A stretch of 64,000 nucleotides of DNA from Prochlorococcus sp. AG-402-K16 (lineage in GTDB: Bacteria; Cyanobacteriota; Cyanobacteriia; PCC-6307; Cyanobiaceae): assembly GCA_003216795.1 (NCBI GenBank), contig QCIH01000001.1:186001-250000 (forward strand), written 5' to 3'. The notes below the pieces were generated by a model, which saw nothing but the letters and a program-made list of their open reading frames with translations, searched no databases and had not been told where the DNA came from. This document shows, piece by piece, positions 48,601 through 58,225 of this stretch (positions are counted from its first letter, which is position 1; every line of letters starts with the position of its first letter). A program made the position numbers and the translations under genes.

Positions 48601-51600
48601 TGAAAGATTATTACTTTTTTCAGTAAATTTTTTATTTAACAGATTTTGAATTGACTTTACACCCGCAATATTTAATGTAGGAGCTTCATTTAAATCTTTA
48701 ATATTTAGAAGAAAGCTACCGACAACACTTTCACCTGATTGATCAGTTGCTTTAATATAAATCTTATGTAAACCAACATTTTGATTATCTGGAGCTAATA
48801 TTTCAACATCTGCTCCTTCTTGATTAGTTACTGAATGAACAACACTATTTTGTTCAGTTAGTATTACTGCATTTCTTGTTGTTAACCCATCCCTAAAATC
48901 TCCAATACCTGGAGTAAGAGATACCATTACTTTTAAATCAGGCGATTTTAAAATAGCTTCAAAAGATAAAAGCTCCTCACTTTTTATATCTCCTACACTT
49001 CCTCCAATGCCTAAATCCGGAGCAGAACCAGCCTCAACTCTAAATCCATTTCTTTGCGAAACTATCTTATTAAAAAGAGGTAATTCTTCAGAAATTTTTA
49101 TTGATTGAGAAACTATTTCTAATGAATTGCTAATAGTTAAATCTAAATCTAGTCCCACTAAACCTTTAATATCGTCTAATCTATTATCTGTTGCTTCAAG
49201 CACTACTTTTAATTTTGTATTAGCATTTAGATTTGATAAATCTTTTACGTCTACCTTCTTACTAAATTCACCATCATTATCTTGTATAAAGAAAACTGGT
49301 TCTATTAAAAATTTATCTTTAGCATCTGCTTTAGATGTTGTTTTGTATGAAAGATTAATCCAATCAGGATTATCTAGAATAGTTTCTTTATTATCTTCTA
49401 TTTTAGCAATCTCTGTCAGTTCATAACTTAGAGAATCTCCATATGGATAATCCTCATCATCGAACAGTAAGTTCGGATTTAAAGTGGCATAAGAATTTTG
49501 AACTATATTAGGCACATTATCAATTACTTCTGCAAAAGATGATAAATCAGGATTTTCCACTAAGACTGGCGCGTCATTAATATTTTGGATATTTATTTTT
49601 AAACGATATGTGATAATTTTCCCTGATTGATCAAATGCATTAAAGTCTAATTTGATTTCCCCTATGTCATTTATGGTGGGCTTCCCTTTTAAAACCCCAC
49701 CAGTAATTCCACTTTCTTTATCTAATGTAAGCCAACTTGGTAAAACTGGTAATATTTCATCAATTGTATCGGCAAGATCAGGATCGGTAAATAAATTTCG
49801 TAAATCTAAGTTAAGATCTGTTTTTTCAGGTAGTAAATCTATTTCTTCTTCCCATAAAGAGTTTGAAATCTTAGTTGCTTCTACTCTGTTAACACTAGGT
49901 GGTTCGTTAATATTTAATACATTGAGAGATAGTTTTATAATGGTACTTGCACCAAATTGATCAATTGCTCTAAGGAATATCTTTTGGTTGCCAATTATTT
50001 GTTTTGTTTCCGGTTTAAAAACTAATAAAGAATCATTTATTCTACATAAATTCGCCAATTCATTCTCCCAATTAGTGCCATTTTTACTCACTTGAAAAGT
50101 AAGAGAATCTCCATGTTTTAAATCAACATCATCAAACATATTGTTTAAACTAATTAAAAAAGATTCATTAAGATTAATAGATCGTTCAAACTCTTTATTA
50201 TTCTCAACTGAGATATCAATCCATCCTCCTGGAATATTTAGAAAGATAGGTTTTTGATTAATATTTCCAATTTCTAATTTAACTTCTTGCTCTATAAAAC
50301 TTCCTAAAGGATCATTTGCTTTAATCTTTAAAGTGTAAATACCAACCTGATCATTAGTAGCATTAGAAGTTAAAATCCCATCATCATTTAAGCTAAGCCA
50401 AGAAGGAAGATCACTAAATCTTCCTTCTCCGTCCTTAAATTGTACAGAAATAGACAATTCCTTATTTTCATTATCAACATCTATGAACCTATTTCTTAAG
50501 TTCCAATAAAATTTCTCTCCTTCATCAGCTTTCTCCAGATCATCAAAATCAACAATTAAAGGAGCATCATTTACAGGAGTTAAAATTGTACGAACTATAA
50601 GATTTTGAGTAGACTTTTCTTCTAAATTCTCATCTCCTATACTAATTGCTTTAATACTAAATTCGAATTGCCCATTTTCATTATTTGGGAATGAAACATA
50701 TAGATCTTCCCATTTATTATAAGGAAGTCTTAATGAAGAATTTAATGTCCCGGCTTTACTAAAATTAAGCGGCGAAGAATATGTTTTTTGTCCTTCTGAA
50801 TCAGTTAAAAGTTTTATAATTTTTGAGTTTTCGGGTAAATTACTAACCTCCAAAAATAATGTCTGGCCAATGCCCATGTCTCTATGTTTTGCAGAAACAA
50901 CTCCTCCAAAATTATTTAATATTGGTATTGGTGTATCTTCATAACCTTGAATAGAGCCTGAAACTTGAAGAAGAGGTACTTTTACAATTATTTTTTCTAA
51001 ATTAGCTTTAATAATAATTTCTTCTGAATTGCCCATTATAATAGAATCGCCATCTATTGATTTTGGGGTAAGTTTTAATTTCAAATCATCAACAATCTCG
51101 TCTAAATAAATATATAAATTTTCTAAATATTCATTTCTTATTTCTACACTGCCATCTTCTAAAAATTTATGTGGCGTATTAAATATTATCTGATTTGGGA
51201 AAGTAGTTATCTCATTAGATTCATTTAAAGCATTTATTATAATTCTATATTTTTCTGATGAATCATTATCATCACTTGAAACATCTAAGCCAAGATTACT
51301 TAAATTAACCCAACCATTAGTATTAATATCAATCTTCTCAGTGGTTGGATTTTGAATTATGATTTTCGGAACATCCGCAATTGGAACAATTTCTATTATT
51401 GATTTGGTAAAATCAGTTTCAGCAGAATTACCACTGCCGAAAGGATCACTTACAACGCAAAAATCAAAGGAGAAATTACCTGAAATGTTTGGATTTGGTT
51501 TAACTAACAAATCATCTAAAGTCTCAAATTGAATTTCAGGAGAACTTGAATCATATCTTTGATTTTTTGAACTATCAAAAATATATATATTGGAACTAAT

Positions 51601-54600
51601 ATTTTTTAATTTATAGCTGAGTTTGTCAGTTTTACTATTTGGAATTATTTCAAATAACTTTAACAGTTCAATACCTTCTGAATCTTCTTCAATAGTTGGT
51701 TGAGTAAAGATTACATTTGCAGGTAAAGCATTTTTATGAAAAGGTAACTCTATATTGGTTTTAGGACTTTTAGATTCATCCCCGTTTGAGATCTCTCTAC
51801 TTATTCTTGTAACAGCAATATTAAATAATTCATTATTAAAAGATTTATCGTATATTTCTAAAAATGGTAAGTCCTCACTTCTAATTCTAAAAACATTTTT
51901 ATCATTTGCAAAATTATTACTTAAAGGAGTCCAATTATTATCATTAAAATTTCTTAATAATAAACCTTTTGGAATTTCTAATTCATATCTAATTTCTTCA
52001 GATCCGTCCAAATCAAAAAGTCCATTATTGTAATCAGATACTTCAATTATTTTACTTAAGTATAATTTTGATCCTTGAATAAGAGCTTCAGAATTATTTT
52101 TTCTATTTATGGGCAACGGGGCATCGGCAATAGCATTTACAAAAAGAACGTTTTTACCTTGTGTTTCTGCAGTTTGATCTGTAAATCTTTCTGTAGAGAT
52201 AGCTTTCCAATCAAGCGCAATTTGACCAGAAAAGTTTTGGGATGGATTTATAAAATATTTGCTTAACTTATCTAATTCAATTTTATAAAAACCATTTTGA
52301 CTATTCAGAATTGTTTTCTTTTCATTCAAATCAACTTCATAAATCTGAAATTCAAAAGAATCTTTTATCTCTAAGTGTAATTTCTCAGAACCATCATTAT
52401 CCATTAATTTTGCTATTGAAACCATATTCATCAAGCTAGCGCTTTGATCCTCATTTATTGTTTGATTTTTAACTCTGAACAAGGGTTTTGTAGGTTGACT
52501 TTCTACTTTTAGGCCGTAATAGATGATTGATGAGTTAATTAGTGAACCATCGGGTTGTAATTGACTTACTAAAAAATTAAGGTTTGCACTCCCGCTCCAG
52601 AAAGGAGGCGGGAACAAAATTAGTTCATCGCCATTTTTACTTAAATCAGACCAAGTAAATAACCAATCACCTCTTGAATCTTTTACACCTATAGAAGGTT
52701 TTATTTCAGGAGGTAAGCCTGATAACCTCACCAAAGTCAACTCATCAAGACCTTCTTCAATCCAATTAGTACTTTCAGGAGATTTTAGAGTGAATTTTAT
52801 AGAGCTTCCATTTTCCTGGATATTTATGTATTCATTATTCTCTTTAAAATTATCAACTTCAAGTTGAATAATGCTTTGTTGACTTGGATTAACTTTTAAT
52901 CCAACATCAAACATATTATATTTATCTGTAGAATCTTTTTTTGATGCTTTAACTGTTCCTATAATCTGATTACCTGAATTCCAATTAGGCTGATTTTCAA
53001 TTATTTCATATGACTTTAAGTCGATATTGTTAACAAATTCACTCAATTTATAGATTTCATCATTACTACTCTTAGCATCCCCATCATCAAACCAAAGTAG
53101 AATATCATCCCATTTTTCATCACTAGAATTAATCTCTAAATTAAAATCAGTATCTAGACTTCTTAACGCTGACACCCCACTTAAATATGTTCTTAATCCA
53201 TTCTCTGACTGAAAATATTCAGAGAAAAATTCGGTTATAGAATTTATCTGAACATCTCCATTCAAATCATTTGATGCATTATTAAATGCTAGAAAAGCTG
53301 TATTTTTGCCTCCAAGATTTGCACTTGATCTGATCCAACCTGTAGACAGAGCCTCAGAATTTGGAAGCATCTCAAACTTTAAATCAATAGCTTCATCAAT
53401 AGATATTAAATCCAACTTACCATCATCAAAGTCTATTAAAAGAGGATCAATGGTCAGCAAGTTTTTTGTTAAAAAAGGTTTATTACTGGGATCATCAAAT
53501 TGAGTTAAAGAAATTGTGTCAGTATTGAATTTAGATCTAGAATCTCCTCCTAGCTGACCAGAAATAAGTGAGGAGATAGATAGACCTAATAAATGATTAT
53601 TTTCTAAAGGAGGAGTATTTTTATCGTTAGCAACTAAATATAAATTATTTCTATTAATAAAACTAAATTGATTTATGTCTTCAGGATTATTCTCTTGAAA
53701 TTTGGGAATATTAAATAAAGCGATTGTACCAAACTTATCTTTTGCTCCAATAGATCTATATTCATTATTAATTTTTTCTGCTAATGAATATCCACTAGGT
53801 ATATTTGAAATCGAAAGAGTTATCGTTTCATTTGGATTGCGAAAACCATTAGAATTTGTACCTCTTCTTAAACCTATAGACAATTTTCCCGAATTAGGAT
53901 CAAAATTTAATTCATTATCGAATTCTGGTAAATTAGCTATTTGAATAACATTCCAGCTAAATTCAGATTTATTACTGGAAATAGCAAATTTCCTAGAAAT
54001 ATCTTCAGAAAAATTATTGTTAAAACTTATATCCTCAATACTCCTTGAAGAGGAAATTATTTCTAAATCACCTTTAAGTTCGCCATTAAAAGAATCATTT
54101 GTATTTATATAAAAATCGATCTGATCAGAGAAGTTGTTTAGGCTATTATCAAAGATAAATTGGAATTTATTATTATTTTCATTTAAATCAATAATCTGTT
54201 CATATCTTGGATTTATTACATTATTTATATTCTCAATAAAAGCTCCTTTGGGAAGTGTCATTGAAATCATTAAAGATTTCGCTGCAGGGTCAATATTGGA
54301 AAATAACGACATTTTGGATGTCTTTCCAGCCTGCTGAATTCCTTCTGGAATTTGAAAATCAAATAGTGCCTGATTATCTAAAAATGCTGTTGGTTTAAGT
54401 TTGCGGAAAATGATCGGGGTTTGCAATTCTGAGCCATTAGTTTCCCTACTTATGGCACTTAGAGATATTTGAAACTCATCAAAAATATTTTGGTTTGTCC
54501 TTATAATTGAATCTTTCCATTCCTCTGATGTCATTAAAATTCCATTAGCTGTCGGCATACCAATAATTTGAGATAAATTATTAGTTAGAAATAGATCTTC

Positions 54601-57600
54601 TCTTTCATTAGGAAAATTTATTAAATAAAAAATCTCTTCGTCTAAATCAGGACTAGAAGCATTAAAAAGAGAATCTAAATTTGTGAATGAGAAAGAATCT
54701 AAAATTTTAATTTTTTCATCAAAAAAAGTCCAACTAGCAAGATTTGGTAAAGGATTAATATTAAAATCTTTTTTAAAAAGTTCACTTTCAGTTTTAACAT
54801 TTGTTTCACCGAGGAAACTCTCAATTTTTATGTTTATTTCAAATGTTCCTTTTGAATATGGGTTTCTAGTCTTAATGGAATGATTCTTTAAAAATAAATT
54901 TAATTCACTAAGAGTACCGTTATAAATCCATTCAGTAGAGTTGTTATTTTCAAATTCCTTAGTTTTAATTTCTCCATTTAAATTAATTAAGTCTAGTTTC
55001 TCTTGATTATTACTAATGAATAATTTAAATTTTTCTCCAATAACAGGCTCATGTTGAATATTAAATATATTTGCTAAAGGTAAGAAATCACCCTCATCAA
55101 GAGATAGTTCTTCTGGATTAACAACTATATTAGGGGCGTTTAACGTTCTTTTTAATTGAAAAACCAAATCAAAACTTACTTGTTTTTCATAATTATCACT
55201 AGCTAGCAGCCTTGCATTATATGATTTAATTCCATCAGAAGTATCTAGTCCTAAGTCTGTAGTGTTTCCATTAAAAATAAGATTAGACGAATCAAATTCA
55301 AAAAGTTCATTTCTATTAATTATTTGCCCATCAATTTCAAGTTTATAAGCAAGCCGTTCATTTGGGTCAATCCCAATATCAGGATCATTAAATATATCAA
55401 AAGGTATATCAATACTGAAATCAGATTGTTCATTTAAATCAAAAGTTACTGTATCTAGATATCCATTTTGATTATTAAGACTCTCCACATTTATAAGCTC
55501 TGCGCCACTATATTTAAATTTGCTTTTTAATAATTCCGAGTCTCTAAAATTTAATGTTGGATTATTATTTTTATACTTAACCTTTATTGGTACTGTACCT
55601 GAAGCTTCTAATCCATTTCTATCTGTAGCCGACACAAAAATATAATTATCTCCGATATTTTGTCCTATAGGTTTTAAAGTTAATTTATGTTCTTCAGGTT
55701 GATAACTCAACCAATAATTTTCATTAAAAGTAATTGGCTTTAAAGATCCACTACCATCATCTTCCCAAACTCTAAAAGTTAACTTTTCATCAGGATCAAA
55801 TCCTAAGTCAAAGTCATTAAACCATTTATCAATGTCAAAAGATACTTCATCGCCTAAGTCTAATTCTAAAGGATCACCAAAATTAGGCATATTTTGAGTT
55901 ATAAATGGACTATCATTTATATTTAAAACTTTAAGAGAGGATGATTGCTCAACACTTAAACCCTCATTATCAGAAGCCCTAACAGTAAAATTCTTTGTTC
56001 CTATGGATGAATAGTCTGTAATAATACTTATATTTCCAGTATCTTTATCTATTGATAATATTTTACTTATTTCATTATCACTACCTTTAACAACAAGTTC
56101 ATAAGATAATGATTCATTCTCATCTACCAAAGTATCCTTATCAAAAAAAGAATTTGATGTAAGTGTATAGTTGAATGTCATTCCCTGTTCAATATCTGGG
56201 AAATTTATTGGCTTAATTATTTCCGGAGAATCATTTATATTGATTACTTGAAACTCAATTTCCTGTGAAACAGGATTATTCACTCCATCAGAGGCGGAAA
56301 CAACTACTTTGTGGTAACCAACATCATTATTATTAGGTGATCCAGAAAGAAATTTATCATCACTAATTGATAACCACTGAGGCGCTGAAACAACTTCGTA
56401 AATCAGATTTGAATCATCCTCATCAGAAAATAATAAAGATAAATCTTGAAGATAATTATCTCCTTGCTTGATATTTACCTTTAATGGATTATTATTTTCA
56501 CCCTCAAAGGATAACGGTATAGGTGAATCATTAACTGACTCTACATTTATAACTAAGTTTCTTTGAATGTAATTTTGATCTTGCGAAGAAACAGTTAAAA
56601 AATGAGTTCCTATATGATTTTGTTCAGGAGTACTTTGTATAACAAGAGCTTTGGGACTATTAATATCCAAAAAGATTACGTCATCCTTGTTTGCCTTTAT
56701 ATTTTTTACAGCAGGTAAGCTATTTAATTTTAAATTAAACTTTGGTAAATCATTAATATCAATATTTCTTAAGGGGATTCTTGCAAAAGTACTATAAGTA
56801 TTATCAGAATGAGTGTCCCCAAGTACTATACCTTGAGATGCTACTGGTAAGGACCCTGCTTGTAGGCCAGTTAAAGAAGAAAAACCATCTGAATCTTGCG
56901 CAATCGAAATGTCTCCTAAATCTTGAAAGATAGGGAATTTATTAATACCAAATACATTATCAAATGTAAATAATTGCTGATCTATAATTATGTCATTATT
57001 ATTCCATGCCAGGTCAAGATTTGCCCCTATAAAACCTTTACCATGACTTCTAAAATCATAAATATTTAACTCCAACCAATATAAATTTTCATCATTTTCA
57101 TCCTTTAAAATTTTTTGTTCAACTACTGGATTGCCTTGATTAACAATTTCTGGGGTGGGATCAACAAGATTTAAATTTAACCAACTATTGTCAAATGAAT
57201 CTGAATTGAAATCTTCAATTAAGAAATTTGCTAATAGTTTTTCTCCTAAAAAATTTGGATTATAGTTTTCAACCAAAAGAAAACTTGTATTATCTTCAGC
57301 AACATAATTAACATCAAATTCATAAGAATTATAATTAATAGAATTATCTTGATTTGAAATCTCTTGATTCCAAATAAATTTGTCTAACCTCAAAAGATTA
57401 GTAATTGAAGAAGGTAAATTTGAAGATGAAAAAATTACAGTATCATCTCCTGATATAAAATCATAAATATTATTTGAATTTAATTGACTGATATTTAAAG
57501 TATCGTTATTGGGAGTAAATCTAACAATTTCAATATCTTCTAATATGTCGATATTATCGATATCGATACTAGTAAAGATATTCTTTTTATTAATAATTAA

Positions 57601-58167
57601 AGGATCATTAAATATTTCATTTTCCAGTAGTGGTGAGTTGTCAATATTTAGAGATTCATAATTAAATTTATCAAATATTTGTAAGCCACTAATATGGTCA
57701 ACTTTATAGCCAAGATTATCAACATTTAAATCTTCAAATTTTGAGTAATCCAAGATATCGATACTACTAATATCTCCCTTATAGATATCATTTCCTTTAG
57801 TAGGTATAAAGTAATTTCCTATAGTTTCAGGAAAACTGTTATTCCTGGAAATATTGAAACTATCATCTCCATGTGAACCTACAAAGTTAGTTTGGGATTC
57901 CCAATTTATATGACCTAAGTTTTTATTAATATTAATATATTGATTTTTATAAGAAAAATTATCTAAATCAATATTTAAATCATCGTTATTAAAGGATAAA
58001 TCATTATTAGCGATGCTAATAGAATATGACTTTTCAGCATCAGAAATATTTAAATTTAAATTTGATATTAATTCAGGTTTTTTTAAAGAAACATCGGGTA
58101 ATAATGTATCAAAGTTAAAATCATGATACTTTTTTATATCTATAGCATTTTGATCGTCTTCATACAT
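45673..58167 (-). CDS. giant cadherin-like cell-surface / secreted protein, 4164 aa
   Basis: One unbroken 12.5-kb ORF. N-terminal 350 residues contain RTX-flavoured patches (GSHGDDSFNIS, GNDIYKG, FISGDDTVIF). Residues about 540-900, 2300-2700 and 3000 onward have tandem cadherin-like/He_PIG-type units ending in V-x-x-x-N-D-S/A-P (ESVNDSP, VININDSP, LNINDSP, TPVNDAP, NINDAP, DLNEAP), each with DxD calcium-type motifs. Near the C-terminus are three 12-residue repeats NNSSIPENPQV(Q/E), a hydrophobic helix FLSILGVLLLPIIG and a basic RRRNPNFSGKW domain. No N-terminal signal peptide. With the T1SS genes next door it is the probable substrate, acting as adhesin, motility or defence layer. Confidence 0.9.
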   Translation of the reverse strand: MYEDDQNAIDIKKYHDFNFDTLLPDVSLKKPELISNLNLNISDAEKSYSISIANNDLSFNNDDLNIDLDNFSYKNQYININKNLGHINWESQTNFVGSHGDDSFNISRNNSFPETIGNYFIPTKGNDIYKGDISSIDILDYSKFEDLNVDNLGYKVDHISGLQIFDKFNYESLNIDNSPLLENEIFNDPLIINKKNIFTSIDIDNIDILEDIEIVRFTPNNDTLNISQLNSNNIYDFISGDDTVIFSSSNLPSSITNLLRLDKFIWNQEISNQDNSINYNSYEFDVNYVAEDNTSFLLVENYNPNFLGEKLLANFLIEDFNSDSFDNSWLNLNLVDPTPEIVNQGNPVVEQKILKDENDENLYWLELNIYDFRSHGKGFIGANLDLAWNNNDIIIDQQLFTFDNVFGINKFPIFQDLGDISIAQDSDGFSSLTGLQAGSLPVASQGIVLGDTHSDNTYSTFARIPLRNIDINDLPKFNLKLNSLPAVKNIKANKDDVIFLDINSPKALVIQSTPEQNHIGTHFLTVSSQDQNYIQRNLVINVESVNDSPIPLSFEGENNNPLKVNIKQGDNYLQDLSLLFSDEDDSNLIYEVVSAPQWLSISDDKFLSGSPNNNDVGYHKVVVSASDGVNNPVSQEIEFQVININDSPEIIKPINFPDIEQGMTFNYTLTSNSFFDKDTLVDENESLSYELVVKGSDNEISKILSIDKDTGNISIITDYSSIGTKNFTVRASDNEGLSVEQSSSLKVLNINDSPFITQNMPNFGDPLELDLGDEVSFDIDKWFNDFDLGFDPDEKLTFRVWEDDGSGSLKPITFNENYWLSYQPEEHKLTLKPIGQNIGDNYIFVSATDRNGLEASGTVPIKVKYKNNNPTLNFRDSELLKSKFKYSGAELINVESLNNQNGYLDTVTFDLNEQSDFSIDIPFDIFNDPDIGIDPNERLAYKLEIDGQIINRNELFEFDSSNLIFNGNTTDLGLDTSDGIKSYNARLLASDNYEKQVSFDLVFQLKRTLNAPNIVVNPEELSLDEGDFLPLANIFNIQHEPVIGEKFKLFISNNQEKLDLINLNGEIKTKEFENNNSTEWIYNGTLSELNLFLKNHSIKTRNPYSKGTFEINIKIESFLGETNVKTESELFKKDFNINPLPNLASWTFFDEKIKILDSFSFTNLDSLFNASSPDLDEEIFYLINFPNEREDLFLTNNLSQIIGMPTANGILMTSEEWKDSIIRTNQNIFDEFQISLSAISRETNGSELQTPIIFRKLKPTAFLDNQALFDFQIPEGIQQAGKTSKMSLFSNIDPAAKSLMISMTLPKGAFIENINNVINPRYEQIIDLNENNNKFQFIFDNSLNNFSDQIDFYINTNDSFNGELKGDLEIISSSRSIEDISFNNNFSEDISRKFAISSNKSEFSWNVIQIANLPEFDNELNFDPNSGKLSIGLRRGTNSNGFRNPNETITLSISNIPSGYSLAEKINNEYRSIGAKDKFGTIALFNIPKFQENNPEDINQFSFINRNNLYLVANDKNTPPLENNHLLGLSISSLISGQLGGDSRSKFNTDTISLTQFDDPSNKPFLTKNLLTIDPLLIDFDDGKLDLISIDEAIDLKFEMLPNSEALSTGWIRSSANLGGKNTAFLAFNNASNDLNGDVQINSITEFFSEYFQSENGLRTYLSGVSALRSLDTDFNLEINSSDEKWDDILLWFDDGDAKSSNDEIYKLSEFVNNIDLKSYEIIENQPNWNSGNQIIGTVKASKKDSTDKYNMFDVGLKVNPSQQSIIQLEVDNFKENNEYINIQENGSSIKFTLKSPESTNWIEEGLDELTLVRLSGLPPEIKPSIGVKDSRGDWLFTWSDLSKNGDELILFPPPFWSGSANLNFLVSQLQPDGSLINSSIIYYGLKVESQPTKPLFRVKNQTINEDQSASLMNMVSIAKLMDNDGSEKLHLEIKDSFEFQIYEVDLNEKKTILNSQNGFYKIELDKLSKYFINPSQNFSGQIALDWKAISTERFTDQTAETQGKNVLFVNAIADAPLPINRKNNSEALIQGSKLYLSKIIEVSDYNNGLFDLDGSEEIRYELEIPKGLLLRNFNDNNWTPLSNNFANDKNVFRIRSEDLPFLEIYDKSFNNELFNIAVTRISREISNGDESKSPKTNIELPFHKNALPANVIFTQPTIEEDSEGIELLKLFEIIPNSKTDKLSYKLKNISSNIYIFDSSKNQRYDSSSPEIQFETLDDLLVKPNPNISGNFSFDFCVVSDPFGSGNSAETDFTKSIIEIVPIADVPKIIIQNPTTEKIDINTNGWVNLSNLGLDVSSDDNDSSEKYRIIINALNESNEITTFPNQIIFNTPHKFLEDGSVEIRNEYLENLYIYLDEIVDDLKLKLTPKSIDGDSIIMGNSEEIIIKANLEKIIVKVPLLQVSGSIQGYEDTPIPILNNFGGVVSAKHRDMGIGQTLFLEVSNLPENSKIIKLLTDSEGQKTYSSPLNFSKAGTLNSSLRLPYNKWEDLYVSFPNNENGQFEFSIKAISIGDENLEEKSTQNLIVRTILTPVNDAPLIVDFDDLEKADEGEKFYWNLRNRFIDVDNENKELSISVQFKDGEGRFSDLPSWLSLNDDGILTSNATNDQVGIYTLKIKANDPLGSFIEQEVKLEIGNINQKPIFLNIPGGWIDISVENNKEFERSINLNESFLISLNNMFDDVDLKHGDSLTFQVSKNGTNWENELANLCRINDSLLVFKPETKQIIGNQKIFLRAIDQFGASTIIKLSLNVLNINEPPSVNRVEATKISNSLWEEEIDLLPEKTDLNLDLRNLFTDPDLADTIDEILPVLPSWLTLDKESGITGGVLKGKPTINDIGEIKLDFNAFDQSGKIITYRLKINIQNINDAPVLVENPDLSSFAEVIDNVPNIVQNSYATLNPNLLFDDEDYPYGDSLSYELTEIAKIEDNKETILDNPDWINLSYKTTSKADAKDKFLIEPVFFIQDNDGEFSKKVDVKDLSNLNANTKLKVVLEATDNRLDDIKGLVGLDLDLTISNSLEIVSQSIKISEELPLFNKIVSQRNGFRVEAGSAPDLGIGGSVGDIKSEELLSFEAILKSPDLKVMVSLTPGIGDFRDGLTTRNAVILTEQNSVVHSVTNQEGADVEILAPDNQNVGLHKIYIKATDQSGESVVGSFLLNIKDLNEAPTLNIAGVKSIQNLLNKKFTEKSNNLSGIINLFDDPDIIHNDKLDLSLFFENNNYFEEFGNNSDSISLQSDSEGNIKLKIDPPKGLLKNINPKFAVKAVDNFGLEIISPFFQADFIPKPEITVLTSTKDKNPLNENNLGNAFNKNISIDLGNALNINSPELNDPKGDEVFINLKVKSFNSKITATDFNSEEFVNSIRENDDTIKHIINISKLKNKNINYSSNLEGLHLSIDPNIFSEIPSSLSTNYKYGVPIEIWSSTRVLDDVNNLFGVEDSSVSKFWIPILNSRPIFLPSKPISIDTNLATDDEFSNNVLFKLSDNLVDLDPSDELNFEVKIPKELIDFIKFDNRSGNIIFSDEFSDYSQLPIGNHRIKVVAKDSSFAQGDLTAKVKGILRINIINNSNTEEIVNGLDLINRLDSEDIKNIFNRFESNQNLLEEENDLIRIFQRLNKNETNRDNLIDKIAKGSAAILNNSQKNMPVVLLDSIAEDELLLLDAKQEEVNEEIIQASKNILGSSSYVNSPVGKLEFSIDTNDKLGAYVDINLEDGGLNINELIKTTASNESHLFKSQVISYDSEIDGDFEAWLKDLSYNFYDYSEGNEILIGSLKRSEDFENLNISDQLMSSIDGSAYLIDKDGNKTIDVISMLLVDQGFFDTDSDLYVIGDPLIPIETTSLEETNSLNNVENNSSIPENPQVQNNSSIPENPQVENNSSIPENPQVQNNANFLSNFSLPISFGNFKNLIYSSGKDTKFRTESPLDKNGSTGETEFDDIKITDITNTKPNDFDNKKLNILENFKRNINDLKDNIDYLFDYYNNNQFLSILGVLLLPIIGERSITPIAKNIDIDYKLNLRRRNPNFSGKWIFETSIGKSYIIVREAKNLKLLNKEEKTTNFKFIKGFDLNRKSLLYKALLLSSKPGIFIDQIQKIQKDFLKIESFDIDWESWLESNLFQYIDQQENYSNTICKNLKKLVKDHNKDELCLTDILMFAHIIDCCDNLLITKKDFH
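46524..46638 (-). repeat. 36-bp tandem repeat inside the giant gene
   Basis: Three copies encoding NNSSIPENPQV(Q/E), with almost no synonymous change, forming a flexible linker before the C-terminal hydrophobic segment. Likely copy-number variable. Confidence 0.85.
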
Positions 58168-58171
58168 AGGT

Positions 58172-58206
58172 AAAAAAAAATCTCGCTAAATGAATAACGA
58201 GATTTA
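58172..58206 (-). terminator. terminator after the 584-aa dockerin-like gene
   Basis: Minus strand: AATCTCG...CGAGATT stem (58179-58185 with 58198-58204) followed by T9. It lies between the upstream gene's stop (58226) and the giant gene's ATG, separating their transcripts. Confidence 0.75.
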
Positions 58207-58225
58207 TTAGTTTCAGAAGAAAAAA

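Noticed and set aside
48077-54883. Many plus-strand ORFs of 60-147 aa inside the giant gene
   Set aside because: The opposite strand is one continuous 4164-codon frame with recognisable repeats; the plus ORFs are Ser/Phe/Leu-rich shadows.
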